A stretch of 60,415 bases of DNA from an uncultured Kiritimatiellota bacterium (GTDB taxonomy: Bacteria > Verrucomicrobiota > Kiritimatiellia > RFP12 > DVOR01), in assembly GCA_944389565.1 (NCBI GenBank), contig CALXMV010000012.1:1-60415 (forward strand). The letters run 5' to 3'. A program made the translations under genes and the position numbers. Below, one piece after another: positions 31,625-40,029 of the stretch (position 1 is the stretch's first letter; each line of letters starts with the position of its first letter). A model generated the notes under the pieces. The model searched no databases and was not told the origin of the DNA. It was given only the letters and a program-made list of their open reading frames with translations.

Positions 31625-32590
31625 TCAGAGCACGTCGGCCTTGTGGGGGGCGCCGGGCAGGTCGGCCACCACGCGCGGGCAGGCCAGGCCGCCGAGGTGC
31701 GTGAGCAGGTATTCGCGGAGGGCCCTGGCGTGGGCGGGCGGCGTGCGGAAGTGGGAGATCCCGGCGATAGGGTCGCAGACGAAGACGTAGTAGGGGCGGA
31801 CGCGGGCGCGCTGGAGGCGCGCGCAGAGCTCGGCCATGACGGCGGGGTCGTCGTTCACCCCGCGCAGGAGGACGGACTGGTTGGAGACGGGGATGCCGTG
31901 GGAGACCAGGCGGTCGCAGAGGCCGAGGGCCTCGGGGGTGAGCTCGCGCGGGTGGTTGAACTGCGTCTGCACCCACAGCCGCTTGGAGGCGGCCAGGCGG
32001 GCGATGAGCGCGTCGCCCCAGCGCATGGGGAGGGTGACGGGCGTGCGCGTGCAGAGGCGGATGGCGTCGATGCCCGGGCGCGCGGCCAGGGCGTCCACCC
32101 AGGCCAGGAGCGCGTCGTCGGCGAGGAGGAGGGGGTCGCCGCCGGAGAGGAGCACCTCGCGGACGGCGGGGCGGGCGTCGAGCGCGGCCAGGAGGTCGGG
32201 CAGGGCGGCCGCGCGGGCGCGGCCGAGGAGGCCGCGGCGCGTGCAGTGGCGGCAGTTGGCCGCGCAGGCCAGGGAGACCTGCGCGAGGATGCGGTCGGGG
32301 AAACGCTGCTTGATGCCGGGGGCCACGGCGGCGGGGCCGTCCTCGCCGAAGGGGTCGGCGGGGTAACCGTCGTCCAGTCGCTCGCGGGGGTCGGGGGCGA
32401 CCTGGAGGCGGATGGGGTCGGCCGGGTCGCCCCAATCGGCCAGGGAGGCGTAGTAAGGGGTGACGCGGGTGGGCCAGGCGGGGATTTCCTCGAGGCCGAG
32501 CGCGCGGGCGTCGAGGGCGTGGGCGAGCTGCCAGCGCCAGTCGGGCCGGCGGGGGTCGGGGGGGAGGCGGGGGTCAGGCGCGGGGGACAT
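31625..32590 (-). CDS. KamA-family radical SAM aminomutase, EpmB-like
   Basis: This 321-residue protein has the radical SAM cluster CAANCRHCTRR and the KamA landmarks DPIRLQVAP, LSGGDPLLL and QTQFNHPREL. The C-terminal PHKADVL places a lysine where KamA/EpmB enzymes bind pyridoxal phosphate. The short length fits EpmB, which converts lysine to beta-lysine for attachment to elongation factor P. An efp gene with the modifiable lysine is at 46155, but no EpmA was seen. A catabolic lysine 2,3-aminomutase is the alternative. Its start overlaps the upstream gene by 17 nt. Confidence 0.85.
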   Translation of the reverse strand: MSPAPDPRLPPDPRRPDWRWQLAHALDARALGLEEIPAWPTRVTPYYASLADWGDPADPIRLQVAPDPRERLDDGYPADPFGEDGPAAVAPGIKQRFPDRILAQVSLACAANCRHCTRRGLLGRARAAALPDLLAALDARPAVREVLLSGGDPLLLADDALLAWVDALAARPGIDAIRLCTRTPVTLPMRWGDALIARLAASKRLWVQTQFNHPRELTPEALGLCDRLVSHGIPVSNQSVLLRGVNDDPAVMAELCARLQRARVRPYYVFVCDPIAGISHFRTPPAHARALREYLLTHLGGLACPRVVADLPGAPHKADVL

Positions 32591-34322
32591 GGTTGAGGAA
32601 GGCGGCGAAGTCCTGGAGGCGGCAACGCTTGGCGCCGAGGCGCTCGGCCTCGCGGGCGAACCCGTTGTCGTCGGTCACCACCACGAAGGGCCCGGCCCCG
32701 CGGGAGCGGTCGTACTCCAGGCGCTTGAGGATGGCGCGGTCGGCGCGGTGCTCCCCCTCGCCGCCGGAGAAGAGGGCGACCAGGTTGTCGCCGAGATTGC
32801 GGAACGCGGTCTCTGAGCCATCCCACATCAGGGTGGCCTGGACGAGCGGGAGGTCGGCGAGGAGGGCGCGGAGGTCCTGTTCGAGCCGCTCGCGGATCTG
32901 GGCGTGGGTCTGGGCGTGGCCGCGGGCGACGCCGTAACGCGAGGGGAGGCAGTTGATGATGTTGTGCCCGTCGAGATAGAGGAAGAGGGGCGCCTCGCCG
33001 CGCAGGCCGGCGGCGAGCGCCGGGTTGCGCCGGGCGGCCGGGTCGTCGTCGCGGCCGTCCTTGTCCTCGATCGCGCCCAGTGCCGCGGCCCAGTCGGCGG
33101 CGTCGGGCTGGATGCGGGCGGCGTCGGTGCGGAGCGCGCGCGTCTCCTGCCCGGAGAGGAGGCGCAGGCGCGAGGCCAGGCCGAGGAACGCGTCGAGGTC
33201 CGCCGCCGTCCGCTCGTCGCGCGGGAGGGCGTGGATGGCGCGGGAGAGCGCGTGGGGGAGGTCGCGGTCGGGGAGGTCGACGCCCTGGGCGGCGAGCGTC
33301 CCGCGCAGGGCGTCGCACGCGGCGGCCAGGTCGGCCCGCACGGCGATCAGGTCGGCGTGGCGGCAGTGGGCGTGGCGGAGCGTCTCGTCCACCCGCGCCA
33401 GCATCGCCTCCAGGTCATGGAGCCGCGCCTCGAGCGCGGCGCGGTCGCGGGAGGCGCGGTCGAGCGCGGCCTGTTTGGCGAGCGCGGCCTCGGCGCGGGC
33501 CAGCAGCTCCTGGCGCGGGGCCTCGTCGCGCAGGGCGGCCTCGACCGCCAGGCAGGGCCTGAGCCATCCCTCGAAGGCCTTGGGGAGGATGAGCGCGAGC
33601 TCACGGCGGACGCGCTCCTCGCGCGTGGCCTCCTCCTTGCGCAGGCGGCTCTCGGCCGTTTCGGCGCGGCGCCTGAACTCGGCGATGGCGAAGTCCTTGG
33701 TCGCGGCCTCCTCCTTGGCGGCGCGCCTCTCCTCGGCGGCCTGCGCCTGGGCCTGTTGGCGCTCCTCCTTCGCCTTGCGGGCGAGGCGCACGTTCTCGGC
33801 CCGCAGGTCGGCGATCTGCTTGCGCAGCGCGGCGGTCTGCGCGTCGGGCGGGGCGTCGCCGTCGCCCATGGGGAGGATGGCGGCGAAACGGGCGCGCAGG
33901 AGGCCGCGGGCGTCCTGGCCCGCCTCCCCGCCCCCGGCCGTCAGTTCGGCGGGGTCCCTGAGCCACCGCGCGGCGGCGTCGCGCACCTGGGCGCGCGGGT
34001 CGTTGGCCGCCGCCAGGATGAAGGCCTCCGCCCCGCAATAGGCGGCGAAGGCGGGCGCGCACCCGATCAGCCGCTCCGCGCTGATCCCGGCCATCGCCTC
34101 CGGCAACGGCATCCGCTCGAAAAGCGCCCTCAGCTCCAAATGCTTCTCGCCGGTGAGCGCGCCGCGGTAAATCTGCGCGATGCGCGTGCGCAGGGCGGGC
34201 ACGTTCCCGAGGCGGAAGCCCTGGAAGAGCGCGGGATGCCCCTGCGCGAAGGCCTCGATCGCCTGGTTCGGCACCTTGCCCAGCCACGCCTCGAACGTGG
34301 GCGCCAGCTCATCCGTGGTCAT
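32574..34322 (-). CDS. Coiled-coil protein with C-terminal NYN/YacP-like nuclease domain
   Basis: This 582-residue protein has three parts: a helical N-terminal region, a long Arg/Glu/Ala-rich coiled coil (roughly residues 185-345), and a C-terminal PIN-like NYN domain from about residue 440. The last has acidic residues in FLYLDGHNII, FSGGEGEHRADRAIL and VVVTDDNGFAREA, as in YacP/Rae1-type RNases. An RNA-related role is likely but unproven. GAGGAGG precedes the ATG at 34322, which overlaps the previous stop by 4 nt. Confidence 0.75.
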   Translation of the reverse strand: MTTDELAPTFEAWLGKVPNQAIEAFAQGHPALFQGFRLGNVPALRTRIAQIYRGALTGEKHLELRALFERMPLPEAMAGISAERLIGCAPAFAAYCGAEAFILAAANDPRAQVRDAAARWLRDPAELTAGGGEAGQDARGLLRARFAAILPMGDGDAPPDAQTAALRKQIADLRAENVRLARKAKEERQQAQAQAAEERRAAKEEAATKDFAIAEFRRRAETAESRLRKEEATREERVRRELALILPKAFEGWLRPCLAVEAALRDEAPRQELLARAEAALAKQAALDRASRDRAALEARLHDLEAMLARVDETLRHAHCRHADLIAVRADLAAACDALRGTLAAQGVDLPDRDLPHALSRAIHALPRDERTAADLDAFLGLASRLRLLSGQETRALRTDAARIQPDAADWAAALGAIEDKDGRDDDPAARRNPALAAGLRGEAPLFLYLDGHNIINCLPSRYGVARGHAQTHAQIRERLEQDLRALLADLPLVQATLMWDGSETAFRNLGDNLVALFSGGEGEHRADRAILKRLEYDRSRGAGPFVVVTDDNGFAREAERLGAKRCRLQDFAAFLNHVPRA

Positions 34323-35329
34323 ATCGGCCTCCTCAGCAACGCCGCCAGCCCCAGTGCCGCGGCCAGGCACAGCGCCCCGCCCGCCGCCAACCACGGCCGC
34401 GACCGCGGCAGATGGCGCGTGTAGACCTGCCGCTCCACGCGCGTCGTCTCCAGCTCCGCGACCTCGCGCAGGAAGGCCTCCAGATCCTCGCGCGAGCGGA
34501 CGTTCGCGTAACGCCCGCCCGTCTCCTGGGCGATCGCGCGCAGGGTCGCCTCGTCGAGCGAGACCTGCCCCTGCGCCTTCACCCGCCGCCCCGTGAAGCG
34601 ATCCACCCCCCAGAAAGGCGCCACCCCCGTGGAGCCCACGCCGATGGCGTAGACCCGCACGCCCAGCGTCTTCGCCGCCTGCGCCGCCTCCTGCGGCGTC
34701 ACCGCGCCCACGTTGTTCTCGCCGTCGGAGAGGAGGATCGCGATCTTGGTCTTCGGCTCCGCCTCCCGCAGGCGCAGGAGCGCCACCGAGAGCCCGTCGC
34801 CGATCGCCGTGAGCTGCTCATCCTCCGCCTGCGGGATCTCCACCCCCGCGAGCGTGTGCAGCAGGGCGCGATGGTCGGCCGTCAGCGGCGCGCGGCAGCT
34901 TGCGTACCCGCCGAAGGTCACCAACCCGATCAGATCGTCCGGCCGCCGGGCCACGAAGTCGCGGAAGGTCGCCTTCACCACCTCCAGGCGCGTGCGGTCG
35001 GGCCCGCCCGGCTCCGAGAGATCCAGCGCCGCCATCGACCCCGACACGTCCACCGCCATCATCACCGCCAACGCGTCCGCCGCCCGCACCTCCCGCGCCA
35101 ACGTCCGCCGCGGCCCCGCCGCCGCCACGATCAGCGCCGCCGCCCCCGCCAGGAAGACGAAAGGCAGCGCCCGCGCCGCCCGGACCCGCCACGACGGCCT
35201 CCCGCCCCCCAGCCGCGCCGACGCCCCGGCGAAGACCGCCCCCCGCGTCCGCGCCGCCCGAACCGCCCGCCACGCCGCGAAGCCCCACGGCACCGCCAGC
35301 AAAAACGCCCATGGCCACGCGAAGTCCAT
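34319..35329 (-). CDS. VWA domain membrane protein, BatA-like
   Basis: This 336-residue protein has two N-terminal membrane segments, a von Willebrand A domain with a complete MIDAS start (AVDVSGSMAALD), the LLSDGENNVG strand, and a final C-terminal membrane helix. BatA-like proteins usually sit beside MoxR ATPases and BatD proteins; here only the DUF4381-like neighbour is present and no MoxR is in view. The start shares bases with the preceding stop. Confidence 0.88.
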   Translation of the reverse strand: MDFAWPWAFLLAVPWGFAAWRAVRAARTRGAVFAGASARLGGGRPSWRVRAARALPFVFLAGAAALIVAAAGPRRTLAREVRAADALAVMMAVDVSGSMAALDLSEPGGPDRTRLEVVKATFRDFVARRPDDLIGLVTFGGYASCRAPLTADHRALLHTLAGVEIPQAEDEQLTAIGDGLSVALLRLREAEPKTKIAILLSDGENNVGAVTPQEAAQAAKTLGVRVYAIGVGSTGVAPFWGVDRFTGRRVKAQGQVSLDEATLRAIAQETGGRYANVRSREDLEAFLREVAELETTRVERQVYTRHLPRSRPWLAAGGALCLAAALGLAALLRRPI

Positions 35330-36288
35330 CACTTGGCCTCCCGGGGCGGGGTGGGGGTTTTGCGGGCGAGGGCGTCGGCGTCGATGAGGGCGCGGGCGGA
35401 GTCGGCGGCGGCCTCGGCCTGGGCGGGGGTGGCGTCGGCGCCGGCGTATTTGACGCGGTCGGCGGCGGCGAGGAAGTCGGCGAGGGCGTCGCGGGCGGCG
35501 GGGGGGAAGGCGGGGTCGGCGGCGAGGGCGTCGAGGAATTCCTGGGTGGTCTGGCGGGTGGCGCGGGTGGCGCGGGCGCGCTCGAAGTAGCGGCGGAGGA
35601 GGGCGGTGAGGGCGTAGTAGAAGGGTTTGAGGCGGCCTTGGGCGACCCAGCCTTGGGCGAGGAGGCGGCCGAGTTCGAGGTGCGCGCGTTCCTCGGGGGA
35701 GAGGGCGCGTTCGCGGAGGGTGCGGCGGAGGCGCCTGAGGAGGGGGATCGCGGCGAGGAGGAGGGCGGCGGCGAGGAGGATGGGGAGGGCCCAGAGGGCG
35801 AGGGTGCGCCAGCCGGGGGGGATCCAGGCGGGTGCGGGGTCGCATTCGGGGGCGCCGTCGGCGGGGGGGAGGGGCGGGGGGGCGGGGAGGGTGACGGCGT
35901 GGGTGAGGGTCTGGGCGAGGGGCTGGCGGGTGCGGGGGTCGCGGATCTCGAGGGGGATGGGCATGAGGCGCCAGGGGCCTTGGGGGGCGGGGGTGAGGCG
36001 GAGGCGCCAGGCGTTGTCGCCGGCGGGGAACTCCTCGACGACGGCGAAGCCGCGGAAGCGGTCGCGCAGGTCGGCGGGGAGGATGGCTTGGGCGGGGGTG
36101 TCGACGCGGAGGGTGGCGAGGGTGGGGGCCTCGCGGGAGAGGGCGTCGCCTTCGAGGTCGAGAGTGACGGTGGGGTTTTCGAGGAGGGTGAGGGCGGCGG
36201 CGAGGAGGGTGAGCGGCGCACGGCGGCGCGCCCTCGCGGGGGGGGGCGCGCTTTCCGTTTTCCGCTTTCCGTGCTCCGTGGGGGTCAT
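35329..36288 (-). CDS. DUF4381/BatD-like membrane protein
   Basis: This 319-residue protein has an extracytoplasmic beta-type domain (about residues 35-140), one membrane segment near 155-180, and a cytoplasmic helical domain (HLELGRLLAQGWVAQGRLKP, then FYYALTALLRRYFERA). The layout is typical of DUF4381/BatD partners of VWA proteins. It overlaps def upstream and the VWA gene downstream, supporting a joint role at the envelope. Confidence 0.75.
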   Translation of the reverse strand: MTPTEHGKRKTESAPPPARARRRAPLTLLAAALTLLENPTVTLDLEGDALSREAPTLATLRVDTPAQAILPADLRDRFRGFAVVEEFPAGDNAWRLRLTPAPQGPWRLMPIPLEIRDPRTRQPLAQTLTHAVTLPAPPPLPPADGAPECDPAPAWIPPGWRTLALWALPILLAAALLLAAIPLLRRLRRTLRERALSPEERAHLELGRLLAQGWVAQGRLKPFYYALTALLRRYFERARATRATRQTTQEFLDALAADPAFPPAARDALADFLAAADRVKYAGADATPAQAEAAADSARALIDADALARKTPTPPREAK

Positions 36289-36848
36289 TCCAGGCCGAGT
36301 CTGCGTTTGGTTTTTGCCTCGAGCTTGTCGAGTTTTGGGGCGAGGGGGGCGGTGTCGATGTTGTCGATGAAGACGTGGCCGCGGAGGTGTTCGAGCTCGT
36401 GCTGGACGGCGCGCGCGAGGAGGCCGTGGGCGGTGTGGGTGTGGCGCTGGCCGTTGGGGTCGAGGTAGGTGAAGGTGACGGTCTTGGCGCGGGTGACGGG
36501 GGCGTGGATGGAGGGGAACGAGAGGCAGCCTTCCTCGCCGGTCTGGGTGCCTTCGGCGGCGAGGATCTCGGGGTTGAAGAGGATGAGGGGCATGGGGATG
36601 TCGGCGTTGAGGGCGAGGCAGTCCTCGTCCTCGGCGTCGGGGGGGACGTCGATGACGCAGAGCATCTCGTCGCGGCCGACCTGGGGGGCGGCGAGGCCGA
36701 CGCCGTTGGCGCTGTACATGGTCTGGATCATGTCGAGCGCGAGGTCGCGGAGGGGTTTGTCGATGAGGGCGACGGGGCGGCAGGCGACGCGGAGGGCGGG
36801 GTCGCCCCAGTAGCGCATGGCGAGGGGGCCGATGGTGCGTTTGGGCAT
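36285..36848 (-). CDS. def: Peptide deformylase
   Basis: This 187-residue metalloenzyme removes the formyl group from new proteins. All three motifs are present: GVGLAAPQVG, EEGCLSFPS (metal cysteine) and QHELEHLRG (metal histidines and catalytic glutamate). It lies 5 nt after serS in the same operon and overlaps the next gene by 4 nt. No fmt gene is adjacent. Confidence 0.96.
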   Translation of the reverse strand: MPKRTIGPLAMRYWGDPALRVACRPVALIDKPLRDLALDMIQTMYSANGVGLAAPQVGRDEMLCVIDVPPDAEDEDCLALNADIPMPLILFNPEILAAEGTQTGEEGCLSFPSIHAPVTRAKTVTFTYLDPNGQRHTHTAHGLLARAVQHELEHLRGHVFIDNIDTAPLAPKLDKLEAKTKRRLGLE

Positions 36849-36853
36849 GGCGC

Positions 36854-38131
36854 TCACCTCACGGGCAGGAGCCGGTCGGCGCCGAAGTAGGGGCGGATGG
36901 CCTCGGGGAGGAGGACGGAGCCGTCGGCTTGCTGGCATTGTTCGAGGATGGCGATCATGAGGCGGGGGAGGGCGACGCCGGAGCCGTTGAGGGTGTGGAC
37001 GAAGTCGGTCTTGCCGTCGGGGCGGCGGTAGCGGATGTTGGCGCGGCGGGCCTGGAAGCTCTCGAAGTTGGAGCAGCTGGAGACCTCGAGCCAGGCTTTC
37101 TGGCCGGGGGCCCAGAGCTCGAGGTCGTAGCATTTGGCGGCGGAGAAGGAGATGTCGCCGGAGCAGAGCTCGAGGACGCGGAAGTGGAGGCCGAGGCCGG
37201 TGAGGACGTCCTCGGCGTCCTTGACGAGGCTTTCGAGCTCGTCGTAGGAGGTCTCGGGGGCGACGAACTTGACCATCTCGACCTTGTCGAATTGGTGGAC
37301 GCGGAGGATGCCGCGGGTGTCCTTGCCGGCGGATCCGGCCTCGCGGCGGAAGCAGGGGGTGTAGGCGGTGAGCTTGACGGGGAGGGCGGCGGCGTCGAGG
37401 ATGTCGTCGCGGTAGTAGTTGGTGACGGGGACCTCGGCGGTGGGGATGAGCCAGAAGTCGTCGACCTCGCAGTGGTACATGTCGTCCTTCATCTTGGGCA
37501 GCTGGCCGGTGCCGATCATGGAGGCGGTGTTGACCACGAAGGGGGGGAGCATCTCGGTGTAGCCCTGGCGCTGGGTGTGGAGGTCGAGCATGTATTGGAT
37601 GAGGGCGCGCTGGAGTTTGGCGCCCTGGCCCAGGAGGATGGGGAAGCCGGTGCCGGTGAGCTTGACGCCGCGGGGGAAGTCGAAGATGCCCAGCTTTTCG
37701 CCCAGGGCGATGTGGTCGAGGGGCTCGAAGGCGAAGGCGGGCATCGTGCCGACGTGGCGGACGTCGCGGTTGGCGGAGCTGTCGGGGCCGGTGGCGATGG
37801 CCGCGTTGGGCACGTTGGGGATGCGGAGCATGGCCTCGCGGAAGGCGGCCTCCGTCTCGCGGATCTCGGCGTCCTTGGCGGCGATGGCGTCGCCGACGGC
37901 GCGCATCTCGGCCTTGACGGTCTCGACGTCCTCGCCGGCCTTGACGCGCGCGCCGATGGATTTGGAGACTTCGTTGCGTTTGGCCTTGAGGGCGTCGGTC
38001 TCGGTGACCAGCGCGCGGCGTTTGGCGTCGAGCGCCAGCACGTCGTCGACCAGGGCGGTGTCCATCCACCGCCGTTTCAACCCTTCCCGAACCTCGTCGG
38101 GACGCTCACGGATCCGCTTGATGTCGAGCAT
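36854..38131 (-). CDS. serS: Seryl-tRNA synthetase
   Basis: This 425-residue class II synthetase has the N-terminal tRNA-binding coiled coil (residues 30-105), motif 2 (PCFRREAGSAGKDTRGILRV) and motif 3 (NGSGVALPRLMIAIL). It is the first gene of a six-gene - strand operon running to the radical SAM gene. Confidence 0.97.
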   Translation of the reverse strand: MLDIKRIRERPDEVREGLKRRWMDTALVDDVLALDAKRRALVTETDALKAKRNEVSKSIGARVKAGEDVETVKAEMRAVGDAIAAKDAEIRETEAAFREAMLRIPNVPNAAIATGPDSSANRDVRHVGTMPAFAFEPLDHIALGEKLGIFDFPRGVKLTGTGFPILLGQGAKLQRALIQYMLDLHTQRQGYTEMLPPFVVNTASMIGTGQLPKMKDDMYHCEVDDFWLIPTAEVPVTNYYRDDILDAAALPVKLTAYTPCFRREAGSAGKDTRGILRVHQFDKVEMVKFVAPETSYDELESLVKDAEDVLTGLGLHFRVLELCSGDISFSAAKCYDLELWAPGQKAWLEVSSCSNFESFQARRANIRYRRPDGKTDFVHTLNGSGVALPRLMIAILEQCQQADGSVLLPEAIRPYFGADRLLPVR

Positions 38132-38161
38132 AGTCTGCCTCTGTCGTTAAAAACAGGGCGT

Positions 38162-38167
38162 ATTATA
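38162..38167 (-). promoter_or_regulatory. -10 box of the serS operon
   Basis: A perfect TATAAT on the - strand 30 nt before the serS ATG; no good -35 is visible. Confidence 0.6.
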
Positions 38168-38212
38168 GCATATTGGCTGATTGGCGGGTTGGCCGATCGG
38201 GGGCGCACCATT

Positions 38213-38280
38213 CGGGCGGGACCCTAAGGGGTTCGGGGCGGGGGTTGGGAGGGTTCGGGGGGAAACCCTTAGGGGTCGGG
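38213..38280 (+). repeat. Dispersed intergenic repeat
   Basis: Contains GGGACCCTAAGGGGTTCGGG and GGGAGGGTTCGGGG, followed by an inverted CCCTTAGGGG. It is closest to 20776-20826. It fills the space between serS and the SDR stop. Confidence 0.8.
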
Positions 38281-38284
38281 GCGG

Positions 38285-38989
38285 TCAGGCGCGCAGGGGG
38301 ATGCGCTCGAAGAGGGCGCGTGGGAGGAGGCGGAGGAGGGCGGCGACGAGGGCCCAGCGGGGGGTGATGTGGGCGGTGGGGGCGTGGCGCGCCAGGGCGC
38401 GGCGGATGTGGCGGGCGGCGGTCTCGGGGGAGCAGCGCCAGAAGGCGGAGGCCTGGCCCATGGCGGTGTCCACGAAGCCGGGGATGAGGGTGAGGTAGCG
38501 GCAGGGGTGGCGGCCGTGGCGGGCGAGGCGGCGGTAGCCTTCCATGGCGTTGAGCATGTAGGCCTTCGAGGCGGCGTAGCCGTTGGTGCCCTCCAGGCCG
38601 CGGATGCCGGCGACGCTGGCGGTGGCGGCGAAGACGGCGCAGCGGTCGAGCGCCCATTGGGCGAGGCGCTCGAAGGCGACGACGTTCACGGCGAGGGTCT
38701 GCCGGGTGAGGGGCCAGTCGGGGGTGGGGGTGCGTTCGCCGAAGCCGGCGTTGTAGACGATGGTCCCGGGGGCGAGGGGGGCGATGGCGTCGAGGGCGTC
38801 GGGGGCGGTGACGTCGAGGCGGAGGGTCTCGCCGCCGAGGGTGTCGAGGAGGTCCTGGCGGCGGCCGGCGGCGATGACGCGGCGGCCGTGGGCGCGCAGC
38901 TCCAGGGTGAGGGCGCGGCCGATGCCGCTGGTGGCGCCGAGGATGAGGACGGGGTCTTCGGGGGGGCGGGGCGTGGGTGGGATGGGCAT
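38285..38989 (-). CDS. Short-chain dehydrogenase/reductase
   Basis: This 234-residue Rossmann enzyme has the cofactor loop GATSGIGRAL, the VYNAGFGE strand and the active-site pair in NGYAASKAYML (Tyr and Lys), with an upstream serine in ATASVAG. The Arg after the second strand (AAGRRQ) suggests NADP(H). The substrate cannot be told. It stands alone between the PepSY gene and serS. Confidence 0.9.
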   Translation of the reverse strand: MPIPPTPRPPEDPVLILGATSGIGRALTLELRAHGRRVIAAGRRQDLLDTLGGETLRLDVTAPDALDAIAPLAPGTIVYNAGFGERTPTPDWPLTRQTLAVNVVAFERLAQWALDRCAVFAATASVAGIRGLEGTNGYAASKAYMLNAMEGYRRLARHGRHPCRYLTLIPGFVDTAMGQASAFWRCSPETAARHIRRALARHAPTAHITPRWALVAALLRLLPRALFERIPLRA

Positions 38990-38994
38990 GGCGG

Positions 38995-39020
38995 AAAAAG
39001 GGGCGGGGCGTGGGCCCCGC
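38995..39020 (-). terminator. Terminator of the PepSY gene
   Basis: Arms GGGCGGGGC and GCCCCGCCC followed on the - strand by a short T-run (TTTTT), located 14 nt after the PepSY stop. Confidence 0.8.
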
Positions 39021-39033
39021 CCGGCTTTCGGGC

Positions 39034-39546
39034 TCAGAACCAGTCGTCGTCGCGGTCGATGTCGCGCTTGAGGATGGCGCCGGTGGCCGCGTCGATGTCG
39101 TATTCGTATTCCATCTTGCCGACGCGGAACTCGACCTCGAAGATGGCGCGGCCGTCGTCGAAGTCGCGCTTGGCGCGGAGGCGCTTGGCGTCGGCCTCGG
39201 CGACCTTGGCGTCGGCCAGGGCGATGGCCTTGGCGCGGGCGATGTCGGGCGCGGCGGGGGTGGCGGGCGCGGCGGCGGGGAGGGCGGGGAGGGCCTCGCG
39301 CTTCGATTCGAGGACGGCGCCGTCGGCGGGGTCGATCTCGTAGTCGTAGGCGTTCACGCCGTCGTGGAAGCGGACTTCGTAGACCACGCGGCCGTCGTCT
39401 CGGTCGGGGGCGACGTAGAGGGCGTGCTCGGCGGGTTTGGCGACGCCGGCGTGGGCGAGGGCGGCCTTCGCGGCGGCGGCGGGGTCGATGGCGGCCGTCG
39501 CGAGGCCCGCGGCCAAGGCCGCCCCGAGGAGGAGGGTGTGCTTCAT
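39034..39546 (-). CDS. Secreted PepSY-domain protein
   Basis: This 170-residue protein has a signal peptide (residues 1-19) and two PepSY-like repeats, recognisable as VYEVRFHDGVNAYDYEIDPA and IFEVEFRVGKMEYEYDIDAA. PepSY domains are often inhibitory or regulatory in the periplasm. The ATG at 39546 is preferred because AAAGGA lies 9 nt upstream; an ATG three codons earlier overlaps that site. Confidence 0.85.
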   Translation of the reverse strand: MKHTLLLGAALAAGLATAAIDPAAAAKAALAHAGVAKPAEHALYVAPDRDDGRVVYEVRFHDGVNAYDYEIDPADGAVLESKREALPALPAAAPATPAAPDIARAKAIALADAKVAEADAKRLRAKRDFDDGRAIFEVEFRVGKMEYEYDIDAATGAILKRDIDRDDDWF

Positions 39547-39582
39547 GTCGGTCATCCTTTCGTGGGTTTTTGGAATGGATTC

Positions 39583-39611
39583 ACTGTAGCAAATCGCCGC
39601 CTCGCGCGCAA
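39583..39611 (-). promoter_or_regulatory. Promoter of the PepSY gene
   Basis: TTGCGC (39606-39611), 17 bases and TACAGT (39583-39588) on the - strand, about 37 nt before the ATG. Confidence 0.8.
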
Positions 39612-39668
39612 GCGTCGGGGCGGGGGGGGCGCGTTGCGAAAAACTTACAAAAAAAGCGACTTGCCCAC

Positions 39669-39698
39669 TTGCCCGCGGGTCAGTGCGTTTGCTAAAAT
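39669..39698 (+). promoter_or_regulatory. Promoter of the decarboxylase operon
   Basis: TTGCCC (39669-39674), 18 bases and TAAAAT (39693-39698), about 60 nt before oadG. It is divergent from the PepSY promoter. Confidence 0.75.
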
Positions 39699-39759
39699 GG
39701 GCGTGATTTTTTGGTACCGGTGCGCCGGTCCGAAAACAACCGCGAAACAGAGGTTCGTC

Positions 39760-39990
39760 ATGATTCAGCAAGGTCTGGTTCTTCTCGTGGCAGGCATGGG
39801 CATCGCCATCCTGTTCCTCTTTGTGCTTTCCGTCGTGACGACGGGCATGAGCGCGTTGCTCAAGGCGTTTCCGGCGCTGAACGTGCTCCCGGACCCCGAG
39901 CCGAAGAAGAAGGCGGCGCCGCGGCCGGCGGCCGGCGCGGACGACGAGGCGGTGGCGGTGGCCATCGCGGTGGCGCGCAGCCGCCAGTAA
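39760..39990 (+). CDS. oadG: Oxaloacetate decarboxylase gamma-type subunit
   Basis: This 76-residue protein has one membrane helix (GLVLLVAGMGIAILFLFVLS) and a charged Pro/Ala tail. The pattern is that of OadG, which holds the alpha subunit to the membrane beta subunit. The length and position before oadA-oadB are typical. Confidence 0.85.
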   Translation: MIQQGLVLLVAGMGIAILFLFVLSVVTTGMSALLKAFPALNVLPDPEPKKKAAPRPAAGADDEAVAVAIAVARSRQ

Positions 39991-40029
39991 CCCCTTTCCC
40001 CACCCCCCAAGAAAGTCGAAGGTCTCACG

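Noticed and set aside
31625..32590. Firm call of lysine 2,3-aminomutase for lysine breakdown
   Set aside because: No lysine fermentation genes are nearby and the length fits EpmB better; left as KamA family, EpmB-like.
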